Shown piece after piece: positions 7,993 to 15,733 of a stretch of 64,000 bases of DNA (position 1 is its first letter; every line of letters starts with the position of its first letter). The translations under genes were made by a program, and so were the position numbers. The notes under the pieces were generated by a model. It saw nothing but the letters and a program-made list of their open reading frames with translations. It was not told the origin of the DNA and did not search any database. The DNA is from Nocardioides oceani. GTDB lineage: Bacteria > Actinomycetota > Actinomycetes > Propionibacteriales > Nocardioidaceae. The stretch lies in assembly GCF_030412965.1 (NCBI RefSeq), contig NZ_JAUHJQ010000002.1:248001-312000 (forward strand). The letters run 5' to 3'.

Positions 7993-8865
7993 TCAGGCGC
8001 CGCCGATGGTGTCCAGCTCGGCGAGGTCGTCGGCGGACAGGGCGAGCCCGGCGCCGGCGACGTTCTCCCGCAGGTGCGCCACCTTCGAGGTGCCCGGGAT
8101 GAGCAGGATGTTCGGCGAGCGCTGCAGCAGCCACGCCAGCGCGACCGACATCGGGGTCGCGTCGTGCCGGGCGGCCACGGCACCGAGCGCCGCGGACTGC
8201 AACGGGCTGAACCCGCCGAGCGGGAAGAACGGGACGTAGGCGATCCCGTCGGCGGCGAGCTGGTCGACGAGCGCGTCGTCGTGCCGCACCGCCAGGTTGT
8301 ACATGTTCTGCACGCACACGACCGGCGCGATCGCGCGAGCCTCCGCGACCTGCTCGGCGGTGACGTTGCTGACGCCGAGGTGCCGGACGAGCCCCTCGCG
8401 CTGCAGGTCGACGAGCACGCCGTACGCCTCGGCGATCGAGCCCTCCTTCTGCCCGGTCGCGTCCCCCATCCGCATGTTGACCAGGTCGAGGTGCTCGACC
8501 CCCAGGGACCGGAGGTTCTCGTGCACCTGGCGGCGCAGGTCCTCGGGCCGCCGCGCCGGCGGCCACCCGCCCGCGGCGTCCCGGTCGGCCCCGACCTTGG
8601 TCGCGACGACCAGCTCGTCGGGGTAGGGGTGCAGCGCCTCGCGGACGACCTGGTTCGTCGTCCGCGGTCCGTAGGCCTCGCTCGTGTCGATGTGGGTGAT
8701 GCCGAGTGCGACGGCCTCGCGGAGGACGGCCACGGCGGACTCCGGGTCGGCGGGCGGTCCCATCACCCCGGGGCCGGCGAGCTGCATCGCGCCGTACCCG
8801 ACGCGGGAGACGGTGAGGTCCCCCAGGGTCGCGGTGCCGCCGGGGAGCGTGGTGGAGGGGGTCAC
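7993..8865 (-). CDS. aldo/keto reductase
   Basis: 290 residues, an NADPH-dependent oxidoreductase with a TIM barrel. Visible residues of the catalytic tetrad are Asp and Tyr in HIDTSEAYG and Lys in VVATKVG. The usual His is replaced by Asn (DLVNMRMGD), as in some bacterial AKR subfamilies. The cofactor-binding end reads LLIPGTSKVAHLRENV. The GTG at 8865 has a GGAAGG ribosome site about ten bases upstream. The gene is divergent from an HxlR regulator, with a perfect palindrome between them. The substrate is unknown; the pairing suggests electrophile or aldehyde stress. Confidence 0.85.
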   Translation of the reverse strand: MTPSTTLPGGTATLGDLTVSRVGYGAMQLAGPGVMGPPADPESAVAVLREAVALGITHIDTSEAYGPRTTNQVVREALHPYPDELVVATKVGADRDAAGGWPPARRPEDLRRQVHENLRSLGVEHLDLVNMRMGDATGQKEGSIAEAYGVLVDLQREGLVRHLGVSNVTAEQVAEARAIAPVVCVQNMYNLAVRHDDALVDQLAADGIAYVPFFPLGGFSPLQSAALGAVAARHDATPMSVALAWLLQRSPNILLIPGTSKVAHLRENVAGAGLALSADDLAELDTIGGA

Positions 8866-8946
8866 GAGAGCTGTTTCCTTCCGGTCGCGCCGGCGGTGGT
8901 GCCGGCTGGCTCCACGATCTCGCTGCTACTCTCCATGGGGAAGTAG

Positions 8947-8960
8947 GCACTTCGAAGTGC
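8947..8960. promoter_or_regulatory. 14-bp perfect palindrome, putative HxlR operator
   Basis: GCACTTCGAAGTGC lies between the divergent aldo/keto reductase and HxlR genes, 26 bp before the HxlR start. HxlR-type dimers bind such inverted repeats and often control themselves and the divergent gene. The link is inferred from position and symmetry. Confidence 0.6.
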
Positions 8961-8985
8961 GTAGCGCACCGTGAGGGGGCGGCCG

Positions 8986-9408
8986 ATGGCGACGACGCGA
9001 GCCGCGCAGCGGGAGCAGGCGAAGGCGGCGTACGACGCGTTCCTCGCGGTCTGTCCCAGCCGACAGCTGCTGGACCGGATCTCCGACAAGTGGGTCGTGC
9101 TGGTGCTCTGCGCCCTGGGTGGTGTCGAGGGCGGCCCCGAGGGCGGCGCGCGGGCGCTGCGCTACTCCGAGCTGGCCCGGCGCCTGGCCGGCGTGAGCCA
9201 GAAGATGCTGACCCAGACACTCCGGTCCCTCGAGCGCGACGGCCTGCTCACCCGCACGGTCACCCCGACGGTGCCGGTGACGGTCACCTACGAGCTGACC
9301 GACCTCGGGCTGTCCCTGAACGGGCTGGCCCGCGGCATGCGCGCCTGGGCCCAGGACCACATGGACGAGGTCCTCGCCGCCCGCGCTGAGCACGACGAGC
9401 GGGCCTGA
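8986..9408 (+). CDS. HxlR-family transcriptional regulator
   Basis: 140 residues, a winged helix of the HxlR/DUF24 type: CPSRQLLDRISDKWVVLVLCAL, LRYSELARRLAGVSQKMLTQTLRSLERDGLLTR, then VTYELTDLGLSL. The N-terminal Cys (AVCPS) is in the position that senses reactive electrophiles in relatives such as HypR and QorR. The ATG at 8986 is preferred to the GTG at 8971 because the GTG overlaps the GAGGGGG that serves as its ribosome site. Probably regulates itself and the aldo/keto reductase through the palindrome at 8947-8960. Confidence 0.88.
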   Translation: MATTRAAQREQAKAAYDAFLAVCPSRQLLDRISDKWVVLVLCALGGVEGGPEGGARALRYSELARRLAGVSQKMLTQTLRSLERDGLLTRTVTPTVPVTVTYELTDLGLSLNGLARGMRAWAQDHMDEVLAARAEHDERA

Positions 9409-9430
9409 CCCCGGACCGGCCGGCCCCGCG

Positions 9431-10012
9431 TCAGCCGTCGAGCCGCTCGGCGTGGTCGACGAGCGTGGCGGCGACGGCCCGCGCGGCCGAGGCGGGGAGG
9501 TCGGCAGCCCCCGCGCGCAGCCGCATCGCGAGCTGCCCGGAGTACACCAGCGCGAGGGCGTCGGCCAGGGCAGCCGCGCGCTCGCCCGCCACCGGTCCGG
9601 CCAGCTCGCGCAGGCGGGTCCGCAGGGTCCCGGTCTCCTGCTGCACGGCCGCGGCGAGGACCGGCGGCGGGTCGGCGTACGCCGCCGCGGTGCCGAGGAA
9701 GGCGCACCAGCGGGCGCCCGTCGGCCGGGCCTGGAAGTCCTCGAGCGCGTCGAAGACCGCGAGCAGCCGGTCGCGGTCCGTGCCCGCCCGGGCCACGGCG
9801 GCGTCCCACGCCTCGAGCCACTCGCCGTGCCGCCGCTCCAGCGCGGCGGCGACGAGGGCCTCCTTGCTGCCGTAGGCGCGGTAGAGCGTCGCGGGGGAGA
9901 CGCCCGCGCGGTCGAGGATCCGGTCGACGGGCGCGGTGGCGTCCCCGGCCGCGAAGACGACCTCGTCGGTCGCGTCCAGCAGCCGGGTCCGGGTGCTGTC
10001 TCGGGTGTTCAC
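9431..10012 (-). CDS. TetR-family transcriptional regulator
   Basis: 193 residues. The N-terminal helix-turn-helix (RILDRAGVSPATLYRAYGSKEALVAAAL) is typical of TetR; the rest is the helical ligand-binding domain. It starts with GTG at 10012, 23 bp from the divergent MFS transporter. An inverted repeat overlaps the first codons of that transporter, so the likely role is to repress the exporter until a ligand binds. The ligand is not predictable. Confidence 0.88.
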   Translation of the reverse strand: MNTRDSTRTRLLDATDEVVFAAGDATAPVDRILDRAGVSPATLYRAYGSKEALVAAALERRHGEWLEAWDAAVARAGTDRDRLLAVFDALEDFQARPTGARWCAFLGTAAAYADPPPVLAAAVQQETGTLRTRLRELAGPVAGERAAALADALALVYSGQLAMRLRAGAADLPASAARAVAATLVDHAERLDG

Positions 10013-10023
10013 CGGGCGGAGTC

Positions 10024-10055
10024 TAGGCTGACAAAGTGAAACGATCGTTATCGTT
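10024..10055 (+). promoter_or_regulatory. leaderless promoter with overlapping TetR-type operator
   Basis: A -10 hexamer TAGGCT (10024-10029) is six bases before the GTG at 10036, fitting a leaderless transcript. Directly after the presumed start, AACGAT (10040-10045) and ATCGTT (10050-10055) form an inverted repeat, a likely operator for the divergent TetR protein, which would block transcription at its first bases. Confidence 0.6.
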
Positions 10056-11235
10056 CTGTCTGGCTCGAGAGAGTGCGCTGGTGGTGGTCGGCACCTGTCT
10101 CGTCGCGGGGACCTACGGACTCGTCCGGCTCGCCTACGGCCTGTTCCTGCCCGACATCCAGGCGTCGGTGTCGATGAGCTCGGCGGTCGCGGGCTACGTG
10201 TCGTCGGGCGCGTCGGCGTCGTACTGCCTGGGCGCCCTCGCGGGCCTCGTCCTCGCGGGCCGGCCCCGCCTCCTCGTCGCCGGCGCCCTCACCACCGCCG
10301 CCGCCGGCTCGCTCGGCATGGCGCTCGCGCCCGGCACCGCCGTCCTGGTGCCCGCGGTGGTGCTGGCCTCGGCCGGCGCGGGTCTCGCCTCGCCCGCGAT
10401 GGTCGCGGTCGTCGCCCGCACGCTCCAACCGGAGCGGGTCGGCGCCGCCCAGGCCCGGGTGAACTCCGGCACCGGCCCGGGGCTCGTGGCCGCCGGCGTC
10501 CTCGCGCTCGTGCTCCCCGACTGGCGGGTGGGGTTCGCCGTCAGCGCCGTCCTCACCGCCGCCGCCGGGCTCGGCGTCCTGCTGCTCGACCGCCCGCGCG
10601 CCGGGATCCCGCCGACCACCCCACCGACGGGTACGCCGCCGGGCGACCGCGGCCGGCCGGCGCTCCTGGTCCGGCCGGTCGTCGGCGCGTTCCTGCTGGG
10701 GGCCGCGTCCGCGACGGTCTGGACCTACGGCCGCTCGCACCTGGTCTCCTCCGGCGCGAGCGAGGTCGGCTCGGTCATCGCCTGGATCGCCCTCGGGGTG
10801 GGCGGCACGGCGACCGTGCTGACGGCGGGCCGGCTCGGCGCGCTGCCGCCGACGCGGGCCTGGACGCTGACGACCGTCGTCGTGGCGGCGTCGGTCGCGG
10901 TGCTCGCCGGGCCCGGCCCGCTCCCGGCGGCGGTGGCCGCGTGCGCCGTCTTCGGGTGGGCGTTCGTCGCGGCGACGTCGGCGCTCATCGCCTGGACCGC
11001 CGACCTGGCGCCCGACCGGGCCGCCGAGGGGACCGCCGCCGCGTTCGTCGCGCTCGTGCTCGGCCAGGCCGCCGGCTCGGCGGTGGCGGGCGCGGTGGCC
11101 GAAGGCGCCGGTCTCGGGGCGGCCTTCCTCGGCGCCGCGGCCGTGACGGTCGTGGCCGCGGCGTCCGGCCTGAGGTCGCCACGCGCGCCGGCCGAGGAAC
11201 GGGCCGAGGCGCGCGACGCCGCCGTGCCACGATGA
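10036..11235 (+). CDS. MFS transporter (YbfB/YjiJ-like)
   Basis: 399 residues, about 12 hydrophobic segments in two halves split by a short loop of Pro/Thr/Gly (PPTTPPTGTPPGDRGRP, near residue 195-210). The first helix (TYGLVRLAYGLFLPDIQASVSMS) resembles the YbfB/YjiJ group of major facilitator exporters. The GTG at 10036 is taken as a leaderless start. Divergent from a TetR regulator that probably controls it. The C-terminal tail is charged (APAEERAEARDAAV). Substrate unknown; a drug or metabolite exporter is the usual role for such pairs. Confidence 0.8.
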   Translation: MKRSLSFCLARESALVVVGTCLVAGTYGLVRLAYGLFLPDIQASVSMSSAVAGYVSSGASASYCLGALAGLVLAGRPRLLVAGALTTAAAGSLGMALAPGTAVLVPAVVLASAGAGLASPAMVAVVARTLQPERVGAAQARVNSGTGPGLVAAGVLALVLPDWRVGFAVSAVLTAAAGLGVLLLDRPRAGIPPTTPPTGTPPGDRGRPALLVRPVVGAFLLGAASATVWTYGRSHLVSSGASEVGSVIAWIALGVGGTATVLTAGRLGALPPTRAWTLTTVVVAASVAVLAGPGPLPAAVAACAVFGWAFVAATSALIAWTADLAPDRAAEGTAAAFVALVLGQAAGSAVAGAVAEGAGLGAAFLGAAAVTVVAAASGLRSPRAPAEERAEARDAAVPR

Positions 11236-11280
11236 TCTCCGTGCCGACGCGGGGCGGCTGAGGAGGGCTCCGGACCGACC

Positions 11281-11328
11281 GCGACCACGCTGCTGCGCCG
11301 CGGCGACCTCAGCGTGACCGAGGTCTGC
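11281..11328 (+). pseudogene. remnant of an AraC-family regulator
   Basis: Sixteen codons read TTLLRRGDLSVTEVC after an initial Ala. This matches the helix-turn-helix that in intact AraC-type regulators continues into GCSSLGTFSTRF, but here it runs at once into unrelated codons and no start or domain surrounds it. The rest of 11236-11431 shows no gene. I read it as the decayed end of a lost regulator. Confidence 0.45.
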
Positions 11329-11431
11329 CCCGCAAGGTCAGTCACGGCGCCGCGCTCACCCTGGCGACCGACGCGATCGCACCGACAACCTGTTGCGGAT
11401 CAACGAGGTCCGGTGACCCCTGTCCGGTCCC

Positions 11432-12067
11432 TCAGGCCCACTCGAGGCTCGCGAGCACGGAGTCGATGAGCGCCTCGCGGCGCGCCCGGGGCGTGGAGTA
11501 GGGAGTGACGACGGTGATCGTCACCTGCTGGCCCTCGTGGATGGTGCCGAACTGGTCGAGCCGTCCACCGACGAGCTCCGGGCCGACGAGGTGGTAGAGC
11601 TCCACGCCCTGCACCTCGCGTCGCGGCTGGATCCGCACCTCCTCGGCCTTGAAGCTGGTCACCTTCGCGGCGTTCTCCAGGGTGTCCAGGGTGGCCACGT
11701 CGGCCGCGGGGACCGAGCCGAACCCGACGATGGTGAGCCCCTTCGGGGCGCGGGCCGACACCGACAGGCCGCTCTCGTCGATCGACCCCCACCCCTTCGG
11801 GACCCGCAGGGTCCCGGCGTCGCTCGACAGCACCGGTCCGGAGGCCGGGACGACGCCCGGCTCCCCGTCGGCGGACGCCGGGGGAGCAGTTGTCGGCTCC
11901 GAGGTGCCGCTGCTCGGGTCGGCGGGCGTGGCTCCGGCGTCCGAGGAGGCGGAGGCCGCTCCCGACGGGTCCTGCCCGGCTGCGGGCTCGTCGCCCGAGC
12001 ACCCGGTGAGGGCCAGCGCGGCCAGGAGCGCCGTCGTCGCGGCGGCGGTTCGGCGGGGTCGGTGCAC
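11432..12067 (-). CDS. secreted lipoprotein of unknown function
   Basis: 211 residues. The signal peptide ends in lipobox ALTGC (Cys about residue 22), so the protein should be lipid-anchored on the outer face of the membrane. A Ser/Ala/Thr/Pro/Asp-rich linker of about 50 residues leads to a folded domain of about 130 residues (LRVPKGWGSIDESGLSVSA...VTPYSTPRARREALIDSVLASLEWA) that I do not recognise; the pattern of a helix after YSTPRARREAL resembles small beta-sheet lipoproteins used with secretion or lipid systems. The GTG at 12067 has a GGGAGAA ribosome site; longer upstream frames are not credible. It is divergent from the ESX-like operon. Confidence 0.75.
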   Translation of the reverse strand: MHRPRRTAAATTALLAALALTGCSGDEPAAGQDPSGAASASSDAGATPADPSSGTSEPTTAPPASADGEPGVVPASGPVLSSDAGTLRVPKGWGSIDESGLSVSARAPKGLTIVGFGSVPAADVATLDTLENAAKVTSFKAEEVRIQPRREVQGVELYHLVGPELVGGRLDQFGTIHEGQQVTITVVTPYSTPRARREALIDSVLASLEWA

Positions 12068-12128
12068 TCGTTCTCCCGAGGTAGGTGAGGGCTCGTGGAG
12101 CAGACTACGGTCCTTCTCGGACTCGGGG

Positions 12129-12153
12129 GTTTGACCCGGGTGTCCCCGGGTAG
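12129..12153 (+). promoter_or_regulatory. putative SigB/SigF-type promoter of the ESX-like operon
   Basis: GTTT (12129-12132), a 15-base spacer, then GGGTAG (12148-12153) matches the -35/-10 pattern GTTT-N14-16-GGGTA(T) used by mycobacterial SigF and Streptomyces SigB. It lies 53 bp upstream of the first gene. The window also encodes a sigma factor of that group at 1921-2730. Confidence 0.5.
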
Positions 12154-12205
12154 ACCGGGTGGGGCCGACCGATGGCGCGGTCGGCACGCACGAGAGGAGA
12201 CCGGG

Positions 12206-12637
12206 GTGTTCCTTGACATCAGCGGCGCGCTGGGCGCCGTGATGACCGCGGCGCAGGAGGTCGTCGTCGACGCGGCGTCCGCAGCCGAGGTCATCAGCAT
12301 GCTCGACGAGACGATCGGCGACATCCGCGAGGACCGACTCCTCGCCGTGGGGGAGACGTCCTTCGGCACGCTCGCATCGGCCTCGACGCTGGCCCACCAC
12401 ACCGAGCTGGCGCGCCAGACCATCATCGAGTCCCTCGTGGACCTCAAGGCCGGCCTGCAGGTCTACGCCGACAACGTCAACGCCTACCGCAACGACCAGT
12501 TCGGGACCGACGGGCTCGTCGCGAGCGAGAACATCGCGCCGCTCGAGGTGGGCATCGCCTGCGTCACCGGCGACGTGCCGGCGCAGAACGACCCGACCGC
12601 CGCGCAGTGCGTCGCGCCCGGGGGGAGTGACGCCTGA
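12206..12637 (+). CDS. ESX-like operon protein, helical, unknown function
   Basis: 143 residues, predicted mostly alpha-helical, without signal peptide or membrane segment. It begins VFLDISGALGAVMTAAQEVV and has evenly spaced small and hydrophobic residues like WXG100/ESX chaperone-size proteins, but no clear WXG. The C-terminal 25 residues (VTGDVPAQNDPTAAQCV) look disordered. The GTG at 12206 has a GAGAGGAGA site 8 bases upstream. Its stop overlaps the next start (TGATG), so the two are translationally coupled. I take it as a companion of the downstream putative secreted protein. Confidence 0.6.
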   Translation: MFLDISGALGAVMTAAQEVVVDAASAAEVISMLDETIGDIREDRLLAVGETSFGTLASASTLAHHTELARQTIIESLVDLKAGLQVYADNVNAYRNDQFGTDGLVASENIAPLEVGIACVTGDVPAQNDPTAAQCVAPGGSDA

Positions 12638-14064
12638 TGAAGGGTCCGGAGCAGATCAAGCTCGAGACGACGATGGGCGCGGCCTCGGAGGCCGACGTCA
12701 CCGACGCGCAGCAGAAGTGGAACGCCGTCGGGAGCGACCTCGGCGTGCTCGCCACGCGCATCCTGACCGAGGTGAGCCCCCGAGCCGAGGAGGGGATCCG
12801 CGGCGAGACCGGCGAGCAGATCCAGTCCGCCTTCCAGGTCTCCGCCACGTCGATGGGTGAGAAGCGCACCGACCTGCAGCTCGCCGCCGGCGCGCTCCAG
12901 GACGCCGCCGGTGCGATCGAGAACGGCCGGAAGGCGATGGCGAAGATGCGGCCCCTGTCGATGCCGACGGCGCCCACGTCCTCGCCCGGGCCGGCCACCG
13001 ACGCCGACGTCCAGGCCCAGAAGGACTACGACACGGCGATGGGCAACTACTGGGCGGACTACGCGCACAACGAGTCCGTGGCCCGGGCAGCCACCCAGGA
13101 GATGGACACCACCTTCGCCGCGTCGACCCAGACGATGAAGGCCGTGCACGGCATCCCGGACCCGCCCCAGCCGCCGCCGGGGTACTCCGGTGGCCCCGAG
13201 GCCGGTGGTGTCCCTGCGCGCACCCCGAGCGGACGGACGCCGGGCGACAACGGCACGAAGGACCCGATCTACACGGTGCACCCCGTGGACCCCCCGACCA
13301 CCACCTACAACCCGACCCCGACGCCCACCCAGACCCCGCCGCCCGAGGTCGTCGTGCCGGAGGGCCCGGGCCTCACGCCCGGGGTCGACCCGGGCACCGG
13401 CCCTGGAACGGGTCCCGGCATCGGCGCACCCCAGGGCCCCGGAGCGGGCACCGCGCCGCTCGGCCCGGTCCCCGGCGCCGGCGGGTCGCCCGCCGGCTCC
13501 ATCGGGGTCGGTGCGGGTGGCGCGGCCGGTGGGATCGCCGGTGGCATGGCGGCCGGCGGCCTCCTGGCCGGTGGCCTCAGCCAGGGCGCGCTCGGCGGCG
13601 TCCGCGGTGGCGCCGTGCCCGGAGCCGCCGCGGCGGCAGGCCAGACCCGTCCGATCGGCAGCTCGAGCCGCAGCGGGTCGGCGGGTGCGCTCGGGCGGGC
13701 CGCCGGCGCCGGCAGCCCGACCACTCGCGCGGGCGCTGCCGGTGCGAGCGGGCGCGCGGCGGGGCGCGGAGCAGGAGCGGCAGCTGCCGGCCGGGCCGGC
13801 GCCGCTGGTGCGGGATCCCGTTCCGGCGCCGCCGGTGCGGGTGGCCGCTCCGCGGGCGGTCGCGGCGCGGGCGCTGCGGGAGCCGGTGGACGAGGCGCCG
13901 CCGGTCGTGGAGCCGGCGGTGCTCGCGGGGCTGCCGGTGCGGCGGGCGCGGCGGCCGGCAAGGGCCGCGGCCGCGATCGCGAGAACGCCGTGGACCACGA
14001 GCACTACGAGGACGGCTGGGACTGGCTCGGCGAGGACCAGGTCGCGCCGGAGGTGCTCGACTGA
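12637..14064 (+). CDS. putative type VII secreted protein with long Ala/Gly-rich domain
   Basis: 475 residues. About residues 1-170 form a helical WXG/PPE-like domain (DAQQKWNAVGSDLGVL...; YWADYAHNESVARAATQEMD). Residues about 170-255 are Pro/Thr-rich (TPTPTQTPPPEVVVPEG). Residues about 255-445 are Gly/Ala/Arg/Ser low complexity with a loose GRAAGAGG repeat. The end is acidic and aromatic (YEDGWDWLGEDQVAPEVLD), a tail seen in actinobacterial ESX-linked proteins. No signal peptide, as expected for ESX substrates. The secretion ATPase itself is not in the window. Function is inferred from architecture only. Confidence 0.6.
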   Translation: MKGPEQIKLETTMGAASEADVTDAQQKWNAVGSDLGVLATRILTEVSPRAEEGIRGETGEQIQSAFQVSATSMGEKRTDLQLAAGALQDAAGAIENGRKAMAKMRPLSMPTAPTSSPGPATDADVQAQKDYDTAMGNYWADYAHNESVARAATQEMDTTFAASTQTMKAVHGIPDPPQPPPGYSGGPEAGGVPARTPSGRTPGDNGTKDPIYTVHPVDPPTTTYNPTPTPTQTPPPEVVVPEGPGLTPGVDPGTGPGTGPGIGAPQGPGAGTAPLGPVPGAGGSPAGSIGVGAGGAAGGIAGGMAAGGLLAGGLSQGALGGVRGGAVPGAAAAAGQTRPIGSSSRSGSAGALGRAAGAGSPTTRAGAAGASGRAAGRGAGAAAAGRAGAAGAGSRSGAAGAGGRSAGGRGAGAAGAGGRGAAGRGAGGARGAAGAAGAAAGKGRGRDRENAVDHEHYEDGWDWLGEDQVAPEVLD

Positions 14065-14100
14065 TCCGACTCGTCCGGCCGGGCAGCGGCCGCGACGAGG

Positions 14101-14145
14101 AACGGCCCGGCCCCGTGCGGTTCGTCCGCACGGGGCCGGGCCGTT
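14101..14145. terminator. 20-bp perfect hairpin terminator
   Basis: Arms 14101-14120 and 14126-14145 are exact complements around loop TTCGT. It sits between two convergent genes (ESX-like and aminopeptidase) and probably ends both. No T-run follows. Confidence 0.85.
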
Positions 14146-14176
14146 CGCGTCGGACGACGAGCCGGCGGCGTACCCC

Positions 14177-15643
14177 TCAGCCGCGGAGCGGCACCCGGGC
14201 GGCCATCCACGCCTCGATGTCGTCGGCGGAGCGGGGGAGCGAGGCCGAGAGGTTCCGCGAGCCGTCGGTCGTGACGAGGACGTCGTCCTCGATGCGGATG
14301 CCGACGCCGCGCAGCTCCTCGGGAACCAGCAGGTCGTCCTCCTGGAAGTACAGGCCCGGCTCGACCGTGAGCACCATGCCCTCGGCGAGGGTGCCCTTGG
14401 CGTACGCCTCGGGAGCGGCCTCGCCGCAGTCGTGGACGTCCATGCCGAGCATGTGGCTCGTGCCGTGGAGCGTCCAGCGCGCGTAGACCTTGCTGTCGGG
14501 GTCCAGCGCCTCCTCGGCCGTCACGGGGAGCAGCCCCATGTCGTCCAGGGCGTGCGCCAGCACCGACATCGCCGCCTCGTGCGCGGCGGTGAACGGCACA
14601 CCCGGTCGGACGGCGTCGATCCCGGCCTGCTGCGCGGCCAGCACGACGTCGTACAGCTCGCGCTGGCGGGCCGTCCAGGTGCCGTCGACCGGCAGGGTGC
14701 GGGTCACGTCCGCGGTGTAGAGGTTGTGGCCCTCGACGCCCATGTCGAGCAGCACGAGCTCGCCGGGGGTGATCGCGCCGGAGTTCTCGATCCAGTGCAG
14801 GGTCGTGGCGTGCTTGCCGCCGGCGACGATCGAGTCGTAGCCGATGTCGTTGCCCATCGTGCGGGCACGGCGGAAGAACGTGCCCTCGATCCAGCGCTCG
14901 CCGTACCGCAGCACGTTGTCCCACTCGCGCACCGAGTCCTCGAAGCCGAGCGTCGTGGCGTCGCACGCCGCCTGGAGCTCGCCGACCTCCCACTCGTCCT
15001 TGACCAGGCGCATCTCGGAGACGACCCGGGCGAGGTCGCGGTCGAGCCCGGCGTCACCGGGCAGCAGCCCGTCGACGGTGGCCGACACGCCGCGGTGCAC
15101 CCGGGTCTTGGCCGGCGCGGAGCCGCCCAGGTCCGCCTCGAGCCGGTCGATGTGGCGCACCTCGAGGCCGAGGGAGGAGGAGATCTCGTGCAGCGAGGGG
15201 CGGCGGCCGGCCCACAGCTCGCCGTACTGGCGGTCGCGGAAGAACTCGTCGGTCTCGCGCGAGGACCGCGGCCGGGCGTAGAGGACCGAGCTGCCGTCGG
15301 CCTCGAGGACCAGCACGGCGTCGCTGGTCTGGTTCCCGGAGAAGTACGTGTGGGCGGTGTCGGGCCGGAACCGGTAGTCGGTGTCGTTGGAGCGGACCTT
15401 GTAGGTGCCGGCCGGGAGCACCAGCCGCTCGCCGGGGAACGCCGCGGCGAGGCGCTCGCGACGGCGGGCCGCCCAGGGCGCGACCGCGTGGGCGGGGAGG
15501 TCGAGCTCGCGGTCGCCCCAGCCGGTGCGCATGAAGGAGGAGTACGCCGCGGGCACGGCCGGGTCGTGGGACTCCGTCCGGGGCGCCGTCGCCGGCTCGT
15601 TCTTCGGCTGGGCGGGGACTTCCGGGGTGGTCTGCTCGCTCAC
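14177..15643 (-). CDS. pepP: Xaa-Pro aminopeptidase (M24B metallopeptidase)
   Basis: 488 residues. An N-terminal creatinase-like domain is followed by the pita-bread M24 fold. The metal ligands are visible: Asp in LLDMGVEGHNLYTADVTRTLPV (two Asp), His in HGTSHMLGMDVHD, Glu in TVEPGLYF and Glu in GIRIEDDVLV. It removes the first residue from peptides with proline second, in the cytoplasm. The GTG at 15643 is preceded by TACAGT (15655-15650, minus) with a 6-base gap, so the transcript is probably leaderless. The first ~30 residues are Pro/Thr/Glu-rich. Divergent from the PrsW gene. Confidence 0.9.
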   Translation of the reverse strand: MSEQTTPEVPAQPKNEPATAPRTESHDPAVPAAYSSFMRTGWGDRELDLPAHAVAPWAARRRERLAAAFPGERLVLPAGTYKVRSNDTDYRFRPDTAHTYFSGNQTSDAVLVLEADGSSVLYARPRSSRETDEFFRDRQYGELWAGRRPSLHEISSSLGLEVRHIDRLEADLGGSAPAKTRVHRGVSATVDGLLPGDAGLDRDLARVVSEMRLVKDEWEVGELQAACDATTLGFEDSVREWDNVLRYGERWIEGTFFRRARTMGNDIGYDSIVAGGKHATTLHWIENSGAITPGELVLLDMGVEGHNLYTADVTRTLPVDGTWTARQRELYDVVLAAQQAGIDAVRPGVPFTAAHEAAMSVLAHALDDMGLLPVTAEEALDPDSKVYARWTLHGTSHMLGMDVHDCGEAAPEAYAKGTLAEGMVLTVEPGLYFQEDDLLVPEELRGVGIRIEDDVLVTTDGSRNLSASLPRSADDIEAWMAARVPLRG

Positions 15644-15720
15644 GGTCCCACTGTAGGTCGCCCGACGGGTCCGCGCGGGTCCGCGCAGGTCGCGACGCGG
15701 GTGGGCCGGTGCCGCCCGGA

Positions 15721-15726
15721 TAGGCT
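15721..15726 (+). promoter_or_regulatory. leaderless -10 element of the PrsW operon
   Basis: TAGGCT lies seven bases before the GTG at 15734. It forms a divergent promoter pair with TACAGT (15650-15655, read on the minus strand) of the aminopeptidase gene. Confidence 0.6.
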
Positions 15727-15733
15727 GCGCCCT

